From the NCBI RefSeq assembly GCF_921293095.1, contig NC_060246.1, positions 83,759,030 to 83,823,029 of the forward strand: a DNA stretch of 64,000 nt, given 5' to 3'. Numbering within the stretch: position 1 is the first letter of the stretch; the number at the start of each line of letters is the position of its first letter. This stretch comes from Ischnura elegans. Taxonomy: Eukaryota > Arthropoda > Insecta > Odonata > Coenagrionidae. Both the position numbers and the translations under genes were made by a program. Below the pieces are notes generated by a model. The model was not told where the DNA came from, searched no databases, and worked only from the letters and a program-made list of their open reading frames with translations. Of the stretch, positions 35,902 to 44,874 are shown piece by piece.

Positions 35902-38900
35902 ATGGCTAGCAAAAATTGTCAATGGCTTTGGGCGTTGTTGAAGTGCTGCGGATGGGAAAGAAAAGGTAAGCTACCCTTTTACTGGCTTGATAGTGGAATT
36001 GATTGAAAAAATTCCTGGCCTATATTGATTCAAATATTGGAACTTACTTATTTATTTGATTTATGCCATCTGACTGGAAAGGATACTTTAAATAATGTAT
36101 TATAGAGCTACCCAGTCGTTTTTTTGTTTTATTTAGAAGATTGTAATATGTACTTAAAATATTTTAACGCATACAATACACCAAGATATTTTGAATGTGT
36201 CCAAGAAACAATGAAATTTCAGGAGAGTGAGGTCAAAAAAATTAGGTGATTGGAGGCAGGGGCGCAGCTAGGAATTAAGGCTAGCGGGGGTTTCAGGCGC
36301 AACAGGCGCAACGGTATGGCATACCTGCCAGGGTAAGCGGGAGGTGCGGGGGCCCTCTGCCAGAAAAAAAACTTAAGGTAAATGGTTCAAAATGGTAAGT
36401 TTTACGGCCTTCTGAGGGATAGTGATAATTGAAACAGCAATAAAATTTTTCCACAATTTTTTATTCTTCCTCGACCGGTTTCAATGCTTATGCATCGTTA
36501 TCAAGAGCTGTCTGACTATTGCTATCTCAATTATCACTATCCATGGACTTCCACAAAGTCAACTCTCAAGCTGGCACCGCGATATCGTGAGAACTGCTAA
36601 AAAGATTTCCTCAGGATAAATCACAGTTATATTCTAATTGCATGTAAATGGATGCTGCATTTTATTGCCTTATAGATAGATACGCATCCAAAGTATATAC
36701 AACATATTTCGTTATATCTTTTAATATGCACTTGGTAAATAATATACATTTATACAATTTACCTACAATAGAGGGGAGTAGAGACCACTATGGATGGCTG
36801 AATGCTCGCCCGTTTGCTAATAAGAGCCGCCCACGTGTTTCATGCTTAATTTGAAACACGATCACGGCGTCAATATATATAGTGGGAAACGTTAACCTTA
36901 ACCATACTCCAACAGAAAGTAACCATTGTATCTTAAAAGAAATACATTGACCAGCCGATTCATGCCGTTTAATCCCACAACATGGAATGTGAAGGGGAAA
37001 AATCATTTGCTTTGATCAGGATTCGATGCCGAATCTCCCTTCGGAGATTTGAAGGACCAGACGAGAATTCCGGAGGACCGGGTTCGAATCCGGTTCAAGG
37101 CAAATGATTTTCCTCGGTGGATTTTTTGCACTAAAAGAGCGCTTGCGGGTGACTCAAAATAGGCACACGCTGCAGCACGCTGGTTATAGTTCGCGGATGT
37201 TCCTTGAATAAGAATCAGAAGGATGGAATTATCGACAAAAATTCAGTCTAACCAAATAGGAGATAAATCAGGCATAAAGTCTCAGGCTCTTCGGGCAGAG
37301 GAATGAAGAAGTAATTTCCCAGTCACCACTCTGCACATCGGACTGGGAATTGAAGGATTATCCGGCATAGCCGGAACGGGAAATAGAATAGAACTATTTT
37401 GGTAAAAATATTCATCTTAATTTTTTTATGCATTATGTAGAGGGTGATTTTTTAGGCAAAGGAATAAATATGACCGGGTTGATTTCACGTCAAAATTACC
37501 ATTACAATGTTCCTGTGAGTCATCAAAAACGATATTGAATGGATCCAAAATTTCTGTCAAAGTAAAAGAAGGAAAACGCAAACCTTTTCAACAAACGGCG
37601 CAACATAATTGAATATATTCTTTAAAAAAATTTAGCACAAATTTTCTTCGCGAAAAAAATAGAAATAATCGGATCGTCTATAAAAATGGCCTTATAATAT
37701 TTAACTTTAGATCTTTGAGAGAGAGAGGGAGATAATAAAACTTTATTTTTGATGAATGCTTCTCAAGCCCTATAATAGAGCGTAACGGAACAATTAGTTT
37801 CTGGTAAAATATTATCCTCATTATTTGGATTTCTTAAAATAATAAAATTTGGTGTTTATTTTTACAGACAAAGCCCTCGCAGAGATCGAGGAATCGGCTT
37901 CCGAAGAGGAGATAATTGGAGATTCTACGTCGTTTAAGTTTATTTTCGATGAAATAGCTCTCAATGGACCGGCCGAGGCATTCCATGCAACATATGCTGT
38001 GAGTAAAGCTGTCGCGAGTAGCTTTAATCTATTCATAAATTGAAGTCTAAAGCGTGATAGCCCGACTGTAGTCCCAGGTATAGTTATTTTTTTATCTCGA
38101 CTGATTTGGCGCTTCCGCTGGTTTGGAAAGGCGGACTAGCACTTGAATTGCAAAATTGGGATTAATGTTTAATTATTTAAGTGTCGTTTAGTATATAATT
38201 TCCTGTAACGTCACATTCTTTGGACTGTGTGATTTTCACATATGTAGGGATGCGAACAATGGTGATGAATATTAAGAAAAAAATTCTGCAAAACTTAACT
38301 TTCCTCAAGAACTGGAATCCCGATGATCTCCGAAAGTATAGCTGTCTACTTGCAATATTTTAGCCTTAATGACACAATTTTACAAGTCTCTTACGTTACG
38401 ATCAATGAAGAAGGATGTAAATATTTCACATGAACTATTAAATATTTCTAAATCACATTTACCGAACTGTACCAAACTTTCAGTAACGTAAAAGGATCAT
38501 TTGATTACTCGACGTGAAAATTATGAGTCTTGATGCCATTAAATTTGATTTGAAAAAGCACATGGCAAAGCAAAAAGTATTCTCTGTGTTTTTGATAAAT
38601 ACTTATGCTAGCGTATGGCGGCTGTTCCAAGATATTGATTTATTCTTTCCATCCTATTGATTTGAACTTCAGTTTCAGACGAATATTTTGTTTAATAAAT
38701 TAAGAAATTGTATTTTAAATGCTATTCTAAGGGTAGCGGGGAAGGCTATGCACATTTCTAGTGCTTTCCTTAATGGATTAAAAAAGGTTGAATGATACGA
38801 GTACTCATCTATTAAACAGGCGTGACAAAATGGATTGTGACTCTAATTTTTATTGAAATTGAAATCGAAATGTCACATGGATACCTAGAAAACATAATTT

Positions 38901-41900
38901 TATTGAATCTTAATCTTAAGGATCTTAATTTTTCTCCTTGGTTATATGGTACCTCAGGCCTTCGTATTTCGCAAGACAAAGCATGACAATACTTTAGTGA
39001 TGGGTCGATCATGAACGATTCGATCAAAAAGATTGAATCACTAGGTGAATCAAATGACTCATGATTCATTTCGTTAAACAAGTCGATCATCAATCATCAA
39101 TCACTCCGACTTCCGGTTTCATATCAATCATCTCGGTTTCCGGTTTGTTTCAAAATTTGGAACGATCGATGCTTGATCTCTTTTCCTCAGGGCAGAAATA
39201 GTTGTGATAAAATTAAATACTATGTTATGAAGAACTGAATACTTGTGTAATCTTTTTCTTAAAATTTTCCATCAGTTATCAGTATTAATAACACCAATAC
39301 GCGAAAAAGGAAAATATTAAGATGACTCCTGTAGGAGAACGTTAAGAAGTAGAAGTTAAAGCTGGTTACATTTTATTGTGACGTTCATAAAATTATCCTG
39401 CAGATCAGATTCATGCATAGTGTGTGGTGTATTTTTTGTTATATTTTGATCAACTATAGTTAGAAATTATTATATAAGTGTTAAGAAACTGTGGCAGTTT
39501 TGCCTTCCCAAATATTTTCATGACACTGCTTCCTTCATTTTTGCAATCTAATTTACTTATCTAGGAATTCACAATCAAAATAGTATATGAAATGATAATA
39601 TGGATAGCAATCAGCGTTACCAATGCTCTTCGCAGATGAGGCAATATTTATTCGATTATTCAAAGTGATTTATTACATCCATTGATTGAGTCTTTTCGAT
39701 CTTGATTCCTTTTGAGTATTTTCGATCATGATTCCTTTTGAGTCTTTTCAATCATGACTCCTTTGAGTCTTTTCGATCTTGATTCCTTTGAGTCTTTTCG
39801 ATCTTGATTCATTTGAGTCTTTTCGATCATAGTGATTGAATCAATTGATTGAATCACTTATGTGACTCGAGTCAAAATGATTGAATCACTAAAATGATCG
39901 ACTTTGCCCATCACTACAATACTTACGTGGTTAGCTAAGTAGTTCCTCTCTTGTAGCGCACGTATTAAAAACGGGCTGATTGGATAACGGTGCTTTCTTG
40001 TGAATAAGCAAAGAACTTCGATAATAAAATACTTATGGCTGTTGTCCATGCACTGATTTTCAGTCAGCACTTAAAATAGCATAATTTGTAATTTAAATTG
40101 CGGTTCTTATCATTTACATTACAGCCCCTTGAAATTTAGAAAGAATTCGTCCAAACAAAAATACAATAAAATAATTTAGGCATCCACACAAGGCCATCAA
40201 AGGCTTCATTCACCCCCTAAAAATTTACCTCCTCTTCAAATGAACCCCCTCCAAACATTTCCTGGTTACTGTCTTTCAAGGCCTGTTTACACGATACATT
40301 AACACGTACGAGTTAATGTACGTTTGCGTGAATGATTTTTGTGGACCGGAACGGAACATGTACGAATGCATGAACCAAATTAGAACAGGTTCTATTTTCC
40401 GTTCATGCATTTGCACAAGTTGGGTGGTTACACGGTGCATTTTGGCGTTCATTCTCGCGTTCATACATTTAGACATTAACCCGTACGTGTTAATGTACCG
40501 TGTAAACAGGCCTTCACCCACAGTTTTGTGAGTAGCCATCATGCACACAAAAAATGATATTTAAGTTCAGAGGACAAGCGCAAGTAGAGCAGCCATTTTG
40601 CCGAGGTTTATTCACCAGATTGATGATCATGCATTCAATCTTTTCAAAATCCTTTTTAACCCAGAGTTGGACATAGTGCTTATAATATTCCTTTGATTTA
40701 TTTTCTTGAGAATAAGTACTTCAGAGCATAATGAAGTAAAACAGCTGACTCTGAGAAATGAGAAGTTTATCAAATGAAAATCATAATACTCGTTGGTATA
40801 TTTAATTTAGAGTTAGCTGCAAAGAAGGTCACTGTAAGGAAATTTTTGATATAAAACATATAAATAAATGAAAAAAACGAAAGCGACTTCATTGAAAATG
40901 TATTCGAATAGGGAGAGAACTCTTCGGCAGAGGCTGAGGCAAATGGTAGATTTTGAATCACTGGACGTAGGTCCTCACTGGAGTATTTTTTTTTTCTCGA
41001 ATCATTCAAGCTAGGCGAGTTTGAGGATGTGACTAGAGTGGATAAAATTCAAACCAAATCTATTTCTTTCATTAGAATCACCCCTTTTATCAGTCATTTT
41101 TCCGAAAATTCATTCCGGAAGACTGATTTAACCAAAGAGACATTCATTCTTCCATCTCTCCATCGATGTCTATAACCAAAAGAGCGGATCATTACAACCC
41201 ATACACAAACGCGAACACGTAACTTATTCGCTAATTATAAATCATTTCCTTGTTTTACAAACCTAGTATTCCAGGATCATCAGCTTTCATCGATGTGATT
41301 GCTGGTATAGGTGAAGACATTGGACATGCGAACTGCTCCACTACCTGAAGTTGTGATACAGTATCCCGATCCATAAATAGGTTATTATGTGTAATGTAAT
41401 TTCAAATCTACGATAATTTAAGATCCTAGACTTCTTAAACTCACTTTAGTAATTTTAATGCATCAAAACAAGGGAGAACTCCAGTCCAAGGAGATTCTGC
41501 AGCATAGAAGGAGATTCCACGTTAACCGGGCTCTGTAACTGGGTCCCGCGGACTCCGTATATTATATACTCCGTATATTATATACTCCAATATTGTGCAC
41601 AATTTGTTGATCTCCGGTGCGAAAAATAATTAATCCACGAATTTTTTCAGACACATGCAATATTGGAAGGTAGGTACAATTGATGGCATAAAATTCTGCT
41701 CCGTGAAAATAGACTTTAGAGGAACCCAGCGTTGACTGCTTGAATTATTCATGTTGACCTTTCGCATTGGCATATTTTGACCCCATTCCATTTCTTCCGA
41801 TTTGATAGCAGGTGCTTTCGTCATCCTGTCCCACTGTCATCGACAACTCTCCGACCTTTTGGAGACCAAAAGATGACCACAGGGGATATAAATGTTCAAT

Positions 41901-43071
41901 CATCAAGACCAGAAACTATCCGGACCCATCCGTACATCACCAGAAACTCTACAGCGACTCACGGATTAACTTAACGTCGAAGGCGCCCTTTGCCGCCAAG
42001 AACGACGGCTCCCCACCGACGCTAAACCCTCTAGTCGGCGACGGAGTCCGCGGGACCCAGTTACAGAGCCCGGTTACCGTGGAAGCTGGACTGAAACCTT
42101 CCGACGACCCGAGTCACCAGTCGACGGATGATGGAGAGAATCAACTGAACGCCGGCGAGAGCGTCCCACCCCCACCGAAGGATGCAAAACCGCCGGCAGA
42201 CCCGAGTAACGGCGGCGCCGACAACTTGACCCGCTTCACTTCCCCGGCCAACCTTCGCAGGAAGAGGAACAACCCAACCATCATCGTCTACCATGTCACG
42301 GTGGCCGAGAGGAGCAGGAACCCCCACCCCGAGGGCCTCAGGTCGGAGGAGGACGACGTCGAAATGGAGGACTTGACCAACCAGAGCGAGGACGTTGAGA
42401 TGGCGGACTTAACCGTGGACGCAAGCGCTCCGGGGGTGACCCCCGCGGCGGCCGCGCCCGACGCCCGCGAGGGACAGGACGTCGAGGTGGTGGCCACCAT
42501 CCAGCAAGGGATTTCCTCTGCGTCCGTCGCGCTCAAGTCCGGCAACTACTCCTCGTCCATCAACGTGGTCGCCTCCATGACGTATGTCTCTGGTTCTGGC
42601 GGCGGTGGCGGACGGATGATGTCCGAATCGGAGACGAGCATGAGTGTGCCCGAGGTGACAGCCCTGCCCTCGGAGAACTCGCAGGAGACAATCGTCGTCA
42701 TCGGGGATCCGGGCTGCAAGCGGACCATCCTGTGGAACGAGGCCGTCAAAGTGATCTACTACAACAGGACCAGCAAGCTCCACAGTTCTGAGACCTCTGG
42801 GGAGGGGAAGCAGGACTTGGTGTGTTGGGAGATAGTGCCGCTGAAGAATGCGCCGAAGGGAAGCCGCAGCAAGTGGGTGAAGGCGGTCAAGTCTGGGTTC
42901 ATCCGCAGCGACCTGTATACGCAGACGGACGGCGGCACGAGACCTTACCAGTCAGAGCAAGACATGAGGCGAGACGGGACTGAGGAAGACGGCTGCGAAG
43001 AGTCCTCTTCGTCCTTCACGTCCTCCTCGTCCACGTCTTCCTCTGGGGATAATAAATGCCAAATGCACTAG
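35902..43071 (+). CDS. Unrecognised protein gene; certain last exon 41812-43071, two tentative upstream exons
   Basis: I do not recognise the family. The last exon follows an acceptor with a pyrimidine tract (TTTGATAGCAG, exon from 41812) and is open for 1260 nt. It is much richer in G+C than its surroundings from about 41950, with strong codon-like structure. It encodes acidic, Ser/Pro-rich, probably disordered sequence (repeated VEMEDLT/VEMADLT), then a more ordered C-terminal block (ETIVVIGDPGCKRTILWNEA; CWEIVPLKNAPKGSRSKWVK) and a Ser-rich tail. Upstream candidates are 35902-35965 (MASKNCQWLWALLKCC..., good Kozak context, donor GTAAGC, phase 1) and 37868-37998 (DKALAEIEESASEEE..., acceptor TTTTTACAG, donor GTGAGT). 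Phases match throughout, giving about 484 aa, but joining them is inference and other exons may intervene. The TAG stop lies in a hairpin loop. Confidence 0.5.
36257..36420. mobile_element. MITE family B, right end missing
   Basis: It begins CAGGGGCGCAGCTAGGAAT and shares GGTTTCAGGCGCAAC, ATGGCATACCTGCC and TAAATGGTTCAA with the complete copy at 48445-48648. The right terminus is not recognisable. It lies between tentative exons 1 and 2 of the unrecognised gene. Confidence 0.65.
37010..37390 (+). mobile_element. tRNA-like SINE
   Basis: A perfect B box GGTTCGAATCC at 37081-37091 follows a GGACCG stem, as in a tRNA T-arm. An A-box-like region and a full cloverleaf are not clear. The downstream body is non-tRNA and has short inverted words (CCCAGTC...GACTGGG). 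The boundaries are approximate. Confidence 0.45.
37866..38036 (-). CDS. Alternative antisense reading: possible signal-peptide exon
   Basis: On the minus strand a frame starts MNRLKLLATALLTAYVAWNA and has a textbook secretion signal with likely cleavage after ASA (SAGPLRA). It runs 57 codons to a weak donor (GTAAAAATA). It overlaps the tentative plus-strand exon 37868-37998, and both cannot easily be right. The start context is poor and no downstream exon was found, so the plus-strand reading is slightly preferred. Confidence 0.25.
38995..39916. mobile_element. Non-autonomous hAT element with 8-bp target duplication
   Basis: The termini are TAGTGATGGGTCGATC and, from the other end, TAGTGATGGGCAAAGTCGATC. 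The exact 8-bp duplication CAATACTT is at 38987-38994 and 39917-39924. The inner arms repeat GATTCAAT/ATTGAATC words. An internal minisatellite lies at 39688-39831. There is no transposase frame. Confidence 0.9.
39688..39831. repeat. Minisatellite of about 25-28 bp inside the hAT element
   Basis: Six imperfect units of the form GAGTCTTTTCGATCTTGATT lie within the hAT element. Unit length varies slightly. Confidence 0.85.
40279..40513. mobile_element. 235-bp palindromic MITE with 3-bp target duplication
   Basis: The inverted termini start AGGCCTGTTTACACGRTACA at both ends and continue through ATTAACACGTACGNGTTAAT. Each terminus also contains its own small palindrome. TCA flanks both sides (40276-40278, 40514-40516). 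A 3-bp duplication would fit PIF/Harbinger-like or CACTA-like elements. Reading frames on both strands here are products of the inverted structure. Confidence 0.8.
41812..43071 (+). CDS. Long GC-rich terminal coding exon of the unrecognised gene
   Basis: This exon stands alone as a confident coding region even if the upstream exons are wrong. It has a 420-codon frame in a genome where chance frames run under 100 codons, a sharp rise in G+C, and composition typical of a regulatory or nuclear protein (acidic patches, Gly run, Ser tail). The frame is closed upstream by TAG at 41806-41808, just before the acceptor, so it needs splicing or a start inside it. No transmembrane segment or signal peptide is visible. 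The antisense frames at 42061-42783 are shadows. Confidence 0.8.
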   Translation: MLSSSCPTVIDNSPTFWRPKDDHRGYKCSIIKTRNYPDPSVHHQKLYSDSRINLTSKAPFAAKNDGSPPTLNPLVGDGVRGTQLQSPVTVEAGLKPSDDPSHQSTDDGENQLNAGESVPPPPKDAKPPADPSNGGADNLTRFTSPANLRRKRNNPTIIVYHVTVAERSRNPHPEGLRSEEDDVEMEDLTNQSEDVEMADLTVDASAPGVTPAAAAPDAREGQDVEVVATIQQGISSASVALKSGNYSSSINVVASMTYVSGSGGGGGRMMSESETSMSVPEVTALPSENSQETIVVIGDPGCKRTILWNEAVKVIYYNRTSKLHSSETSGEGKQDLVCWEIVPLKNAPKGSRSKWVKAVKSGFIRSDLYTQTDGGTRPYQSEQDMRRDGTEEDGCEESSSSFTSSSSTSSSGDNKCQMH

Positions 43072-43099
43072 GGATGCATTTGGCATTTATTATCCCCAG
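43043..43099. repeat. Perfect 25-bp inverted repeat around the stop codon
   Basis: Arm 43043-43067 is the exact reverse complement of 43075-43099, with the 7-base loop CTAGGGA at 43068-43074. The TAG stop (43069-43071) of the unrecognised gene lies in the loop. AATAAA (43051-43056) lies in the left arm. As RNA this would be a very stable hairpin. Confidence 0.95.
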
Positions 43100-43151
43100 C
43101 ATGCATTTCGATTTAAGTCTGTGCTTTTTTGGACGAAAACATTGGAGTGAA

Positions 43152-44145
43152 TCGTGGATGTCAGGTCAAAGTTTTGCGTTGAGAAAAATTAACCATATCT
43201 CATTTTCAGGGGGACGTCGATCAAAACTGTTTTAACAATGAGGCTGAGGCGGACGTGGTTATAGGCATCAAATGACAAGAATTGCTTGCCATTGAGATAC
43301 CAAAGAAACTTTGTGCTTGCCGCTTTTGAAAAGTCGTACTCGCCAATATCTTCGGAATGAATTCTTGGAAAACATGTGGATTATCGCTTTAGTTTTTTTT
43401 TAAATCGTCTTTGTCTTTTAAAGGTTTGTAATCGCTCTCCTTCGGAGAGCAAGTCTGTGGTAAAATAACAAGATTAAGCAATCTCAATGTGTGGCACTCA
43501 ATTAATTTTCTTTATCGACGATGAAATTGGTACCCCACAGTATTTTTTTTTCATTTTAAATATTCGTAGGATCGGCGAAATTGTCACATAAAAATGAAAG
43601 AATATTACGATTCTTAGGAAGACATCAGAGTGAGCATAGAGATCTGAGAAACAGGAACCAAGTATTAACGCTTTCTGATAATTTTTACATTTCGCTTTAA
43701 ATATAAAAATTTCACGTTTGGCTAACAATTTTATGACACTTCTTCAAGATGGATAAAGAAGGGGCGTTTCTCTACATATATCATATTGGCACGCGCCTTG
43801 GGATCCTCATGGTAAAAATCCCGTTGAACGCAGTATTTTTGGCTCACATAGCCATAGGCACCACTCCACAAGTGAGTCTTTGAGCTGAATGAACCTTGAA
43901 AAGCTATTCTCCTCGTTGATTCAACCGTTTGAAATTCATAATCACTCAACCTCACATGGGATATATAACCTCCGAAACGTCTCGCGGATATCAGGTCAAA
44001 TTTTTCTGTAGAGAAAATTTAAACGTAACTAACTCATTTTCAGAGGAGCGAAGCTCAAAGCTGTTGTGATAGTGTGGCTGAAGCGGACGCAAATGACAAG
44101 AATAATTATTTTTTGTCATTTGATACCAAAGAAACTTCGTGTGGC
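43152..44145 (+). repeat. Duplicated exon-like unit downstream of the unrecognised gene
   Basis: 43152-43322 and 43979-44145 are diverged copies about 827 bp apart, both with GGATRTCAGGTCAAA, CTCATTTTCAG and ACCAAAGAAACTT. Each has the acceptor-like CTCATTTTCAG followed by an open frame. Copy 1 gives GDVDQNCFNNEAEADVVIGI before a stop. Copy 2 gives RSEAQSCCDSVAEADANDKN and reads on further. They could be duplicated terminal exons of an upstream gene, decayed exons or simply a repeat. Confidence 0.5.
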
Positions 44146-44874
44146 TAAGAAGACAAATCCAAGAAATTCTGAAGCGTAATATTGCACGACTAAGATCATT
44201 CTGGACGCATGATTCCTCGAGGGAGAGGATTAGCGAGGGTTGAGACGGTAAACAGCAAGCAGCAATAACTACGAAGAAATGTTCGCCAGACTTGACAACT
44301 GGTTGATAAAGTCGACTTCAACCGTCGCACCGAAACAACAGTAACAACAAATATCATTCATCGATATTTTACCACTCAATGTAGGTCAGCATGGAACGAA
44401 TCACCACGGCCTGCTTTCTGTCACACTTCCAACTTTTTTCTTCTTTAATTCATTCTGTCAATAAACCCTGTTCTACTTTTTCCCCTTCCATGCCTTTCCA
44501 AACATGATTCAAGTTACTTTGGCGTCAAAAATCAATAATACACGAAATACAGAGCTCTTTTGTAAAATATGTATTCCCACAACAAAGAGGAACTTCATTC
44601 AGTCATTTTAAATACAATACGTTCTCATAAAGTGACTTACGTTGTGACCTGAAGTGGATCAGGGCACGGTGAGGTAATTGGAAGTGTTACTTCTCCATGT
44701 AAACAGAGTGAAACAATTGATGCACATTACACATGCATACTCAGTTGAATCAGTTAACTGAGGTGTTATTTGACACAACTGAACGCTACCGTTGTACAGT
44801 TAAAACTTTACACAATACTATCAAATTCGTTCTATCCGGCCGAATCTTAAGAATATTGACACAGTCCACCATAA

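Noticed and set aside
37060-37100. Functional tRNA gene
   Set aside because: The B box is perfect, but no acceptor stem or full cloverleaf could be paired; fits a SINE head better.
37868-37998. Similarity of GPAEAFHATYA to the urea transporter motif SPEAYHAVYEG
   Set aside because: Only about six residues match, the rest of the exon is acidic and unlike any urea transporter, and no following GxWG segment was found. Treated as chance.
40316-40531. 71-codon frame MYVCVNDFCGPERN...
   Set aside because: It lies wholly in the palindromic MITE, and a similar frame appears on the other strand because of the inverted ends.
42061-42783. Antisense frames of 67-124 codons
   Set aside because: They are shadows of the GC-rich plus-strand exon, with no start, splice or family support.
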